Source of the DNA: Zhongshania aliphaticivorans
GTDB taxonomy: Bacteria > Pseudomonadota > Gammaproteobacteria > Pseudomonadales > Spongiibacteraceae
DNA: 64,000 nt
Assembly (NCBI RefSeq): GCF_902705875.1
Contig: NZ_CACSIK010000001.1
Location: 2,661,166-2,725,165, forward strand
Reading direction: 5' to 3'
Shown: positions 1 through 8,654 of the stretch, in pieces
Numbering within the stretch: the stretch's first letter is position 1
Layout of the letters: each line of letters starts with the position of its first letter
Position numbers and translations under genes: made by a program
The notes under the pieces: generated by a model
The model's database searches: none
The model's input: only the letters and a program-made list of their open reading frames with translations
What the model was told of the DNA's origin: nothing

Positions 1-63
1 AGCGACGACCGCAGCTAGGATAAAAACAAGGAGTAAGATCTTTTTCCAGCTAAATTTCAACAT
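1..63 (-). CDS. 5' end of a membrane-anchored or exported protein (cut by window edge)
   Basis: On the minus strand an ATG at 63 is preceded by AGGATA at a good spacing and opens a frame that runs off the window edge. The 21 visible residues begin MLKFSWKKILLLVFILAAVV: a short basic start followed by a hydrophobic stretch, typical of a signal peptide or signal anchor. Nothing more of the protein is present, so no family can be named. Confidence 0.55.
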   Translation of the reverse strand, partial: MLKFSWKKILLLVFILAAVVA

Positions 64-931
64 ATTATCCTAACCAAGATTTTCAATTATAGAATCATGA
101 AAATAAAATTTACACGAAGTGCACTTTATTTGGTGTACGGTCGTCAGTCTCGAGTATGCTCGAGCAAGCGGCCCCTTCTCGTCTTATTCTAAGTATGATT
201 TAGCTCTTTCTATGCTTTAACTATTATAAATCTTATACACCTCAGAATAGATATAACCCACCACTCCCCGCAAGTATGACATATAGTAATACAATCGCAC
301 AATTACCCGTATTTTCATAGTTGAAAGGCGTCCTATTCCCTAAATCTAGCCCCCGTGCTTATCTTCAGACACCCCATCAATAAGCAATACTGCCACACCC
401 AGAATACTCTCCGCGTGCTGTTGAGCGCTAATCACAAGCTTTTAATCTGCTCTTACTTTACGCCCTCCACAAAGTTTCCGAGAAGGTGTTTGAAACACAA
501 CTCGCCTATAGCGTTACCGCCTTTTAGGACGTAATGGGAGCAGATTCGAGCGGATCTCATCATGGACAATAGTTTTACTTCAAGATAATTGCTTTACAAA
601 AAAACGCTCAATCCAGCGTTGACATATAGTAAGCATTGGTGACAATATAAGCATCATAGATGACAAAATAATCAATACCGATCTATATAAGAGCTCAATA
701 CCAACCCCGGTGAACGCTCTCAATAGGCAAGACAACTTACAACTACGATGCTCAGATACTGGGTCGCTCAATCTATGCCGTCGGCGATATAAATTATAGA
801 TGTAACACCTTGCTTTTTTATGGCCAATATTTCCCAAGTAACTGGCTAATGATTAGAAATAATAAATATAAATTCCTAAGTTTTAAAACATAAATTAGTA
901 GAGAAAACCCAAAAATAATAAAGGTGAGCAA
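64..931. other. Long intergenic region before the first TonB receptor
   Basis: About 870 bases hold no convincing gene. A minus-strand open frame at 580-837 has unlikely composition and no ribosome binding site. Between about 350 and 450 the minus strand has a short open stretch reading LVISAQQHAESILGVAVLLI that could be a gene remnant, but I cannot assign it. A 10-bp palindrome GTTTTAAAAC lies at 880-889, about 40 bases before the receptor start; whether it is an operator is unknown. Confidence 0.4.
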
Positions 932-3265
932 ATGATGAAACTAACTCGATGTAAGCTAGCGTTAACGAACCTGCTGTTATTAACAATACCTCCGGCCATT
1001 GCCGCCCCTCAATTAGAAGAGGTAATAGTAACGGCCCAGAAGCGCGCAGAAAGTGCTCAAGATGTACCTATTTCCGTTACGGCCATGTCCGCGGAATCCC
1101 TTGCAAGAAACGGCCTGACCAATTTAGAAAGCATGTCAGAGATGATTCCCAATTTAAATATGGGATCATCGCCCGATGACAAAAAAATTGTTATGCGAGG
1201 AATCGGCTCGGGGACTGGCACACCCAGCTTTGAACAGTCTGTTGGCTTGTATATAGACGGTATCTATGCCGGTCGCGCAGCGCAATTTCAGGTACCTTTT
1301 TTAGACGTTGCGTCTGTGGAAGTGGTACGTGGCCCGCAAGGCGTGCTATTCGGCAAAAACAGCGTCGCTGGCGCGATTAGTATTATTACCCAAAAACCCG
1401 GCGATGAGTTTGGGGGCTATGTGAATGCCGGTTACAACTCCTTCTCACAACACGACGTTACGACGGTCATTAACTTACCGCTAACTGACAAGCTAGGTGC
1501 AAGGTTCATTGCCAAAAAACAAACCACCGGTGGTTATTTGGAAAACCCCGTGCAAGATACCGACGGCATGAATGCCGACAATGAGGTATTCCGCCTAAGC
1601 TTTAAATGGGATTTAAGTGACCATATATCGATATTTTTTAAGGCTGAGCACGCGGACCAGAATGACGAAAGCAGCAACCTTCAACTAGTGGATTACGACG
1701 CCGACGCACCAGCAAGCGCGCCAACTGGCTCTGCGGCCCCTCCAATCGCGCTAGATCTCATCGCTGAAACGATATACGCGCAGCAAGACGCCGCAGGCGA
1801 GGACTACACAGCCAATGAAACCACTTACAGTAACAAAGCTGACGGCCGACGGCTTATCTCTGACAGCTATACGTTTAAATTAACCGGTATGGTGGGCGAA
1901 CACGAATTGACCTGGCTCAGCGGTTATTCAGAATATGAGAAAAAGAATGACACAGATGCTGATTTTTCAGCCTCCAACTTTGTCCAACTCTACAGCGATG
2001 AATTCTTCGAGCAAACCTCCCACGAGCTGCGTATCGCCTCTCCCGTGGGCGGCACATTTGAATATGTAGCAGGCCTATTCTATGTTGATAGATGGTTCTA
2101 CCAACCCAACTGGCGCTTCGATTTTGATTTGCTATTACTACCTGGACTGCAGGTCTCAGTAAACTCATTATACGAGGAACCCACCGAATCAAAATCCGCC
2201 TTCTTCCAAGGCACTTGGAATATAAATGAGCAATTGAGTTTCACCGCTGGAATACGCCGTACCTTCGAAGAAAAGCTGGGCCGCGCAAGCCAAATTATCA
2301 CGCGCTACGGCAGCAACGACGACCAATCTGATAATCTTGTTATTGTTGAAGGTCTCACTCGCACAACAATGGCAAGCCTCTTGGGATACGAAGCCTATAC
2401 CTTACCATTTCAGACCTCTAAAGAAGCCAATACTGACTACACGGTAAACCTGCAATGGACCCCGTCAGACAACACCATGTTCTACTACACCCACGCCAGA
2501 GCCACCAAGGCAGGTGGCTTCGACGCAGCGGACATCACCGGCAATCCCGACGAGTTTGGATTTAGACCCGAAACTGCCACCAGCCACGAAATAGGCGGCA
2601 AGCTAGAGCTCTTTGATCGACGTCTTAGAGCCAATACCGCCATATTCCGCACCCAATTCGATGACCTACAAGTCGCTAACTTTAATGGCTCAGAACTGAT
2701 CACCGACAATGCCGAGGGTGCTGTGACTCAAGGCGTTGAAATCGAGCTTACCTTCGTTGCCACCGAATCACTATTGATCGGCGGTAATATTGCGCGCCTG
2801 GACGCCACCTATTTGGACTTCCCCGATGCGCCCTGCCCCGGTAACCAAGGCGACTGGAACGCAGAGTGCGAAGCACGCAACGGCGGTGGACGAGACGGCA
2901 CCGGCGACACCTTGGATCAAGCGCCAGAATGGAGTGGTTCGGTTTATTTATCCTACTCTCATCTCTTTTCAGACACCTTTTTTGTCAGCTCACGGCTGGA
3001 CATCATTTACTCTGATGACGTCGCTCTTGACGCATCATTACAGCCCTCAACCATTCAAGAGGCATACACCAAATACAACGCAAGTGTTCGCGTCTCTAGC
3101 GTAGACGAAAAATGGTTTATCACACTGGCCGGCTATAATCTCAGTGATGAGACAACCTTAAATTTTGCCTCACCCGGCGTGCTGGCAACACGCCAGACCA
3201 TAGGCAACTTGGCGCCACCGCGTACTTTTGCGCTATCCGGACAATGGAACTTCGGTGCCTTTTAA
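932..3265 (+). CDS. TonB-dependent outer membrane receptor
   Basis: A 777-residue outer membrane transporter. It has a signal peptide ending near AIAAP (about residue 25), a TonB box of the EEVIVTAQKR type, then the plug domain (about residues 45-155, including VEVVRGPQGVLFGKNSVAGA), and a long beta-barrel ending in an aromatic residue (WNFGAF). An ATGATG pair offers two starts 3 bases apart after AAGGTGAG. Receptors of this TonB-box group are common in catabolic gammaproteobacteria and sphingomonads and are not confined to siderophores. The position 49 bases before a flavin monooxygenase and a Rieske oxygenase suggests that it imports the substrate of those enzymes. The ligand is unknown. 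Confidence 0.93.
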   Translation: MMKLTRCKLALTNLLLLTIPPAIAAPQLEEVIVTAQKRAESAQDVPISVTAMSAESLARNGLTNLESMSEMIPNLNMGSSPDDKKIVMRGIGSGTGTPSFEQSVGLYIDGIYAGRAAQFQVPFLDVASVEVVRGPQGVLFGKNSVAGAISIITQKPGDEFGGYVNAGYNSFSQHDVTTVINLPLTDKLGARFIAKKQTTGGYLENPVQDTDGMNADNEVFRLSFKWDLSDHISIFFKAEHADQNDESSNLQLVDYDADAPASAPTGSAAPPIALDLIAETIYAQQDAAGEDYTANETTYSNKADGRRLISDSYTFKLTGMVGEHELTWLSGYSEYEKKNDTDADFSASNFVQLYSDEFFEQTSHELRIASPVGGTFEYVAGLFYVDRWFYQPNWRFDFDLLLLPGLQVSVNSLYEEPTESKSAFFQGTWNINEQLSFTAGIRRTFEEKLGRASQIITRYGSNDDQSDNLVIVEGLTRTTMASLLGYEAYTLPFQTSKEANTDYTVNLQWTPSDNTMFYYTHARATKAGGFDAADITGNPDEFGFRPETATSHEIGGKLELFDRRLRANTAIFRTQFDDLQVANFNGSELITDNAEGAVTQGVEIELTFVATESLLIGGNIARLDATYLDFPDAPCPGNQGDWNAECEARNGGGRDGTGDTLDQAPEWSGSVYLSYSHLFSDTFFVSSRLDIIYSDDVALDASLQPSTIQEAYTKYNASVRVSSVDEKWFITLAGYNLSDETTLNFASPGVLATRQTIGNLAPPRTFALSGQWNFGAF

Positions 3266-3314
3266 ACGCAAATCGACCTTAGTGGTCCATGATAGAAACT
3301 AATCGGAAATAATT

Positions 3315-4922
3315 ATGACTGTTGAAAATAAATACGATGTACTCATAGTTGGCTGCGGCCCTTCCGGCGCCATTCTCGCCAATTTGCTCAATGCCAAAGG
3401 CCACAAAGTCGCTATCTTCGATAGAGACAAAGATATATTCCACGCACCCCGCGCAATGATGATGGACATGGAAAGCTGCCGCATTGTTAACGGTATGGGA
3501 CTGTATCATCGTTTAATGGAAAAAGACGCCGTACCCTTTCACCACCATCGCTTTGTATCGGGAAAGAAGAAGATGCTGATGGAAATCTCATCACTTGGCG
3601 ACCCTGAGCAGGGTTACGAGCCGGTGATGTTTCATCAACCCGCGCTTGAGGCGATGCTGCGTGAGGAGTTTAAAAAGGGCCCTGGTGTAGACGCCTTTCT
3701 TGGCTACGAGGTGCTAAGCGTTGACGGCGAAGGGCAACACGCCAGCCTACAAGCGAAGAATCTCGACACCGGCGAAGAGCAGTCATTTTCAGCTCAATAT
3801 CTTGTCGGTGCCGACGGGGGAGCGAGCACCTGCAGAAAATACCTCAATGCCAATCGCGTTGACTTGAACTACAGTCGCGACTGGATCGTGATGGACCTCA
3901 TTATCCATGACCGAGACTGGTGGAATGCCTTTCGTGAAGGCAGCGCCTTCACCTGCGAACCCAATGCCGCGGTGGTCGTTGTTAAAGGCCGACACGGCCA
4001 TATCCGCATGGACTTTGAGCAGCCCAGCGTAGAAGCGGCACTAGCGTTCAGCGAAGACGATGCCCATAAGCTGATAGCTGAGTACATCGATGTCGATCCC
4101 CGCCACATAGAAATAATTCGTCGCCAGCCCTATAAATTTTACGCAGGCATGCCTGACCAATGGCGAAAAGGTCGTGTATTTCTGGCCGGTGATGCCGCCC
4201 ACCAAACTTCACCGTTCGCGGGCCAAGGTTTGAACATGGGAATACGGGATGCCGCCAGCTTATCGATAAAGCTCGACATGGTATTGAATGGCTTGGTCAA
4301 TGAATCTTTTTTAGATACCTATCAAGACGAGCGTTGGGAGAATTGCGCCCACATGATCAATGGCGCTACCAAGCGCGGACTGATGCTCAGCACCTCTAGC
4401 AAACGTGAGATTCTAGCTCGCAATCTAAGCTTTATGATTGGCCGACTTAGCAACAAGCTTGCCTACTTATTAACCACCAGAATGTCGGATATTGAGCCTT
4501 ACAAAGATGGTTTGATTGGCAAAACCCACCCTCTCGCCGGCGCACGTTTTTTCCCACCGGTGTTAACAAATTCGGCTGGAAACACGGTTTTGATTGATGA
4601 AATAGTAAAAGAGCGCTTCACCCTGATTTCACGTCAAGCACTTAACGGCGATGCGGTGGAGTGGCTGCAATCAACACTCGGCGGTGTCACGCTCATCATC
4701 GGTACGGATATCGAAGACAGTAGCGGCGTACTAACGAAATATTTGAACGACAATAAGGCCGACGTGCTGTTACTTCGACCTGACTATTACATTTTTGATG
4801 CCGGTAGCGACGCAAACGACATATGCAATGCACTACGTTCTTCATTGATGGCCTATGGACTCAATTCCTCAGCGGCAATGAAAGATGTGGCTCAAACTAA
4901 AACCGCCATCGGCCAAAATTAA
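3315..4922 (+). CDS. Class A FAD-dependent aromatic monooxygenase (MhpA/PheA-like)
   Basis: A 535-residue single-component flavoprotein hydroxylase. The N-terminal FAD-binding motif is VGCGPSGAILA (about residues 12-22), the DG motif is YLVGADGGAS (about 160-170), and the second FAD motif is FLAGDAAHQTSPFAGQGLN (about 290-310). The C-terminal 100 residues resemble the thioredoxin-like tail of phenol and 3-(3-hydroxyphenyl)propionate hydroxylases and end with ADVLLLRPDYYIFDAG. The family inserts one oxygen atom into an activated, usually phenolic ring using NAD(P)H. The gene lies between a TonB receptor and a Rieske oxygenase, all co-directional with gaps of 49 and 60 bases, so they are probably one operon. 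The substrate is not predictable. Confidence 0.88.
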   Translation: MTVENKYDVLIVGCGPSGAILANLLNAKGHKVAIFDRDKDIFHAPRAMMMDMESCRIVNGMGLYHRLMEKDAVPFHHHRFVSGKKKMLMEISSLGDPEQGYEPVMFHQPALEAMLREEFKKGPGVDAFLGYEVLSVDGEGQHASLQAKNLDTGEEQSFSAQYLVGADGGASTCRKYLNANRVDLNYSRDWIVMDLIIHDRDWWNAFREGSAFTCEPNAAVVVVKGRHGHIRMDFEQPSVEAALAFSEDDAHKLIAEYIDVDPRHIEIIRRQPYKFYAGMPDQWRKGRVFLAGDAAHQTSPFAGQGLNMGIRDAASLSIKLDMVLNGLVNESFLDTYQDERWENCAHMINGATKRGLMLSTSSKREILARNLSFMIGRLSNKLAYLLTTRMSDIEPYKDGLIGKTHPLAGARFFPPVLTNSAGNTVLIDEIVKERFTLISRQALNGDAVEWLQSTLGGVTLIIGTDIEDSSGVLTKYLNDNKADVLLLRPDYYIFDAGSDANDICNALRSSLMAYGLNSSAAMKDVAQTKTAIGQN

Positions 4923-4982
4923 TTTAGTTTTGATCAAACATTTAAAGCTATCCAAATAATCCTAATAAAGAGAGGCAATAAC

Positions 4983-6080
4983 ATGAGTGATTTGAAAACC
5001 ATCGTCCGCGACACCCAAAGCTACATCAATCTGCCCTTGTTGTATGAGCACTGGTATGTGGCCGGGCTCAGTGAAGACTTCAGCCGCGAACCCCTTGGCC
5101 GAACCCTGTTGGAAAAATCGATTGTGTTCTACCGCACCGAAGCTGGCGATCTGGTGGCTTTGCAAAACCGCTGCCTGCACCGCTCCTTTCCCCTAGCTGA
5201 AAGTAAACTGAAGGGCGATAATATTGTCTGCGGCTACCACGGCATAGAGTATTCACCTGAAGGGGAAATCAACAACGTTCCCTGCCAAACCCAATGTCCC
5301 AGCGGCAAGCTACGAAAATACCCCACCAAAGAAGCCGGTCCCTTCGTGTTTATCTGGATGGGTAATCCAGAAAATGCCGACGAAAGTAAATTACCCAACC
5401 TCGATTATCTTGAAAATCCCAACTACCTGTCTTTCCACGGCGTCAAATATCTGGAAGGCAATTATCTGCTTATGCAGGAAAACCTGAACGATCTCACCCA
5501 CTTCACATTCTTACACGCCAATACCTTTGGCGCAGACAACAAACTATTAGATGATTCCTTCCTCAAGCTGCCCCTAGAGTACCCAGAAATCAATGGTGTT
5601 ACTGGTTGCTATCGGATTCTGAACAACGCTGAAGTCCTAAAGGCCGAACTTTCACCAGAACAACAGGCCGCCGTCGGGGATAGCGAACTCGTGAACAAAA
5701 ACGGCGGTATCACGCATTCTCCAGGCGTTTGGCTAGGCTCCAATGTGTTGCAGGTGAAAACCCCGGCACCAGGCCAGCCCGAAAGCTATAATATGTATAT
5801 CAACCACTACCTCACGCCCGAAAAACATAATAGCTGCCACTACTGGTACTCTGTGACCGCAGACTACTTGGCGCCAGACCCCGATGTTATCGCCTTGATG
5901 CAACAACTGTTCAGCACAGCGTTTGAAGAAGACGTTTACGCCGTCAAGCACATGCAACACTTGCTGAGCGAAGACACAACTGACTACAAGGAAATCAATA
6001 TCGCCGGTGATAAAGCCGGTGTGCAAATACGCCGAAAAATTCTCGAGTGGGCTAAGGAGGAAAATCCTACGGTTACATAA
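4983..6080 (+). CDS. Rieske non-heme iron oxygenase (VanA-like oxygenase subunit)
   Basis: A 365-residue oxygenase. The Rieske [2Fe-2S] ligands are C64-x-H66 (CLH) and C83-x-x-H86 (CGYH). The mononuclear iron site is in NLNDLTHFTFLH, with H173 and H178, and a later acidic residue in EEDVYAVKHM is the likely third ligand. Length and layout fit the single-subunit vanillate O-demethylase / phenoxybenzoate group rather than alpha-beta ring dioxygenases. The start follows GAGAGG. Such enzymes need a separate ferredoxin reductase (VanB type), and none is encoded in this window, so electrons must come from a partner elsewhere. Demethylation or hydroxylation of an aromatic or terpenoid substrate is an inference. 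Confidence 0.88.
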   Translation: MSDLKTIVRDTQSYINLPLLYEHWYVAGLSEDFSREPLGRTLLEKSIVFYRTEAGDLVALQNRCLHRSFPLAESKLKGDNIVCGYHGIEYSPEGEINNVPCQTQCPSGKLRKYPTKEAGPFVFIWMGNPENADESKLPNLDYLENPNYLSFHGVKYLEGNYLLMQENLNDLTHFTFLHANTFGADNKLLDDSFLKLPLEYPEINGVTGCYRILNNAEVLKAELSPEQQAAVGDSELVNKNGGITHSPGVWLGSNVLQVKTPAPGQPESYNMYINHYLTPEKHNSCHYWYSVTADYLAPDPDVIALMQQLFSTAFEEDVYAVKHMQHLLSEDTTDYKEINIAGDKAGVQIRRKILEWAKEENPTVT

Positions 6081-6444
6081 TCATAGCGCACAGTTCATAG
6101 CTAGTGGCCAGCCAAAAGTTAGCGCTACAAACGCTATCGCCAAGCTACTATTATATCTTGTAATATTGCAGGCTTTACCGTGACCCCTGCAATAGCTTAC
6201 GCCCGCGCCTAGGCTCGGGCGTAAGCTCAGCGATATAATCTGCAGGACAAATTACACAAAAAGCTACTCAAAGAAAGCCCTGTACGAACGCGTTCTTTAA
6301 TAGCTCTAAATCACTACTTATACATGAATCAAGATACCCGCTTCTTTACACAGGCCTGTCAAGATAGATCTGTTTCAAGAATACCGAATCAAACACCAGG
6401 CTTACACACCGCCCTAGGTTGTACACCGAAACAGGACTCAAGAT
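6081..6444. other. Intergenic region before the MarR gene
   Basis: About 360 bases between the oxygenase and the MarR gene. The first half carries two adjacent hairpins, listed separately. The second half should hold the MarR promoter. It contains TGTTT and AAACA arms around 6371-6396 (TGTTTCAAGAATACC then TCAAACA) that might be a MarR-type operator, but the match is weak. Confidence 0.35.
6164..6226. terminator. Two adjacent hairpins after the oxygenase operon
   Basis: TATTGCAGG at 6164-6172 pairs with CCTGCAATA at 6186-6194 (9-bp stem, 13-base loop). Immediately after, GCTTACGCCCG at 6195-6205 pairs perfectly with CGGGCGTAAGC at 6216-6226 (11-bp stem, 10-base loop). Neither is followed by a clear T tract, so simple intrinsic termination is not certain. 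The position just after the last gene of the operon favours a terminator or an RNA-stabilising structure. Confidence 0.55.
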
Positions 6445-6939
6445 ATGGCCCGCACCAATAAACGCGCTAAGGACAATATAACCGAAGAGGCTTTCCAAAA
6501 GTTATTGGATTCTCCACCCCCAGCCAGTCTGCTACCTCTCACCTTGAATGCTTTCTATTGGGTCGATGACAGCCTACAAAATTTACTGAAAAAAAATGGT
6601 TGGCCAAATATTACGCGCCTGCAATCCCAAGTTCTCACGTGTATAGATTACGGCCTGATTCGCACCGCAGACATCGCTCGGCACGGCGGCGTCAGCAGAC
6701 AAGTTGTCAACCGCAGCGTCAACGAACTCGTTAACCTAGGATTTCTTGAGCTGACACCCGACCCCGACGACAAACGCGCAAAGGTCATTGAGCCAACCGA
6801 GGAAGGTAAGCGGATTGTCCTTTGTGCTTTAGAATCACTAAACGAGATAGAAAAAGTACTCGCCGAGCGTATCGGCGCGGACAAATTAAAACTGTTACGA
6901 GATATTCTCGAAATGCCTCGCGGAGCGCCGCTAGAGTAG
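6445..6939 (+). CDS. MarR-family transcriptional regulator
   Basis: A 164-residue winged-helix regulator. The helix-turn-helix region is RTADIARHGGVSRQVVNRSV (about residues 72-91), followed by the wing FLELTPDPDDKRAKVIEPTE with the DxR pattern typical of MarR. Flanking helices would form the dimer. The start follows AGGA. MarR proteins often repress neighbouring aromatic-catabolism or efflux genes and respond to a phenolic or carboxylate ligand. Its position between the oxygenase operon and the DoxX and hydrolase genes makes it a candidate local regulator of these. The effector is unknown. Confidence 0.88.
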   Translation: MARTNKRAKDNITEEAFQKLLDSPPPASLLPLTLNAFYWVDDSLQNLLKKNGWPNITRLQSQVLTCIDYGLIRTADIARHGGVSRQVVNRSVNELVNLGFLELTPDPDDKRAKVIEPTEEGKRIVLCALESLNEIEKVLAERIGADKLKLLRDILEMPRGAPLE

Positions 6940-7001
6940 CTGGCACTCACAAGGTAATTTTTTTTCAACGAAGCACTTAATAACTAATAAGGTTTATCGC
7001 G

Positions 7002-7391
7002 ATGATATATTTAAGCTACGTGGCACTCGTTCTATTTGGCATTTTTTTCACGGGAGCTGCCGCACTGAAACTTAGCCGGCACCCGCATTTTATCGAAGAA
7101 TTCGATAGTATGCGTATACCCTATGTCCTCGCTTACGTATCCGGTAGCGTAGAAATTATCTGTGGCCCAGCGCTGATAGCGGGCATCTGGATTCCCGCTG
7201 CAGCCGGCATCGCTTCAGCAATCTTGTTCTGCGTTATGCTGGGTGCCTCACTGACTAATTTTTTGTCGGTGGGTAGAGGATTAAAAATGGCTATCGGCGT
7301 ACTGGTAGTATTCGCATTACCGATGTTACTGATTGCGCTGTACTACATGGACGCAACAATGAGCGTATTAACAGCGATCACCGGTGCATAA
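7002..7391 (+). CDS. DoxX-family inner membrane protein
   Basis: A 129-residue protein with four predicted membrane segments (about residues 3-20, 40-62, 66-88 and 95-118), the size and layout of the DoxX family. It has the usual early motif FFTGAAALKLSRHP and PALIAGIW in the second helix region. DoxX proteins are often found beside oxidoreductases, and their biochemical role is usually undefined. It follows the MarR gene by 62 bases on the same strand and may be co-transcribed with it. The ATG follows AAGG at suitable spacing. Confidence 0.72.
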   Translation: MIYLSYVALVLFGIFFTGAAALKLSRHPHFIEEFDSMRIPYVLAYVSGSVEIICGPALIAGIWIPAAAGIASAILFCVMLGASLTNFLSVGRGLKMAIGVLVVFALPMLLIALYYMDATMSVLTAITGA

Positions 7392-7615
7392 AATGCTCCC
7401 GAAAATCATTTTCAACATAAGCATTTACAAAAATAGGATGCTAGGAATACCGGCGCATCGATTAGGCCTCGGTTCTGACTTCCCCGCCATTGCAGTCTAT
7501 ATTATGAGTGCTGCCAGTAGTGGGGCACACAGGCCAAGATTTTATGTTTAATGGCGGCTATTGGATTCTCTGGCAAATTCAGCCACATATATTAAGCAAC
7601 ATTAGGTGAATACCG

Positions 7616-8485
7616 TTGAATTACCCTACTTCTCATTATTTTGTATCACAGCGTTTAAAATTGCACTATACCGACTGGGGCAACACCGACGCTCCGCTAC
7701 TGTTGCTAATACATGGCGGCAAAGATCACTGCCGCAGCTGGGACTGGGTTGCCGAGCGACTGAGCAAAGACTGGCACGTTATTGCGCCCGACTGGCGGGG
7801 GCATGGCGATAGTGCCTGGTCTCCCGACGGAAATTACTCATCAAGCGCATTTGTTTATGACTTGGCACAGCTAATACAAAACTTAAGCGGCGATAAAAAA
7901 GTCAGGATTGTGGCCCACTCCATGGGTGGCGCGATGGCCCTGAGGTATACCGGGCTTTATCCCGATAATGTTGAAAAATTAGTAGCCATTGAAGGCTTGC
8001 GGCCACTAAGCCCAGAAGATGGCCTTGTTGAAGACAAACCCTTGCCAGATCGCTTGCGGGAATGGATCGAACATAAGCAAAAAATCACGGCTAAAGGGCC
8101 GAAGTGCTACTCGAGTTTAGACGATGCCTATCAACGTATGAAGGCGGCAAATCAGCAGTTATCTGACGAGCAGGTGATGCATTTAACCTGGCACGGTGTT
8201 AACCAAAACGAAGACGGAAGCTACAGCTGGAAATTTGACTATCACCTGAATGCCTTCTTACCCCTCGACTTACCCTCAGACGAGCTGCATGCCATTTGGG
8301 GAGCTATCACCTGCCCAACGTGGCTAATGTGGGGCGAAGACAGTTGGGCCGGCAACCCCGCCAGCGACGGCCGTCTAGGCTATTTCCGCAACGCCGAGGT
8401 TATCAGCTATGCCAATGCCGGACATTGGCTGCATCACGATCAACTCGATCGCTTTGTCGACGATCTCAATAATATTCTTCCTTGA
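7616..8485 (+). CDS. Alpha/beta hydrolase, TTG start
   Basis: A 289-residue alpha/beta hydrolase. The oxyanion region is LLIHGGKDHCRSWDW (about residues 30-44). The nucleophile elbow is AHSMGG with Ser102. A likely catalytic acid is the Asp of WGEDSW, and the histidine is in NAGHWLHHDQ near the C-terminus. The start is TTG at 7616, supported by AGGTG at 7604-7608; no better in-frame start is seen. The fold covers esterases, C-C bond hydrolases and haloalkane dehalogenases. It ends 170 bases before the convergent carboxylic acid reductase. A close relative is cut by the right edge of the window (63740-64000), with the same GHWLHHDQxDRF tail motif. Confidence 0.85.
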   Translation: MNYPTSHYFVSQRLKLHYTDWGNTDAPLLLLIHGGKDHCRSWDWVAERLSKDWHVIAPDWRGHGDSAWSPDGNYSSSAFVYDLAQLIQNLSGDKKVRIVAHSMGGAMALRYTGLYPDNVEKLVAIEGLRPLSPEDGLVEDKPLPDRLREWIEHKQKITAKGPKCYSSLDDAYQRMKAANQQLSDEQVMHLTWHGVNQNEDGSYSWKFDYHLNAFLPLDLPSDELHAIWGAITCPTWLMWGEDSWAGNPASDGRLGYFRNAEVISYANAGHWLHHDQLDRFVDDLNNILP

Positions 8486-8654
8486 AAAAGGTACTAAAAA
8501 GCAGCGATACCCAGAAGCCCCTATCATGATACGCCTTGCCACTGACTTACCTCGCTCGTGGAAGTTTGCGAGGAATTTAGTCGGACTGAAAGCCAAAACA
8601 CTACACCTTTCGAGTTCCCAAATGAGAGCATTTCCACTTGTAGCTGATTATCAC

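Noticed and set aside
121..175. Repeated CTCGAG hexamers around 150-163
   Set aside because: A short inverted pair with 4-base spacing and no partner elsewhere; too short to interpret.
580..837. Minus-strand open frame of 85 codons upstream of the first receptor
   Set aside because: No ribosome binding site, odd composition rich in Arg, Cys and His, no recognisable domain; treated as chance.
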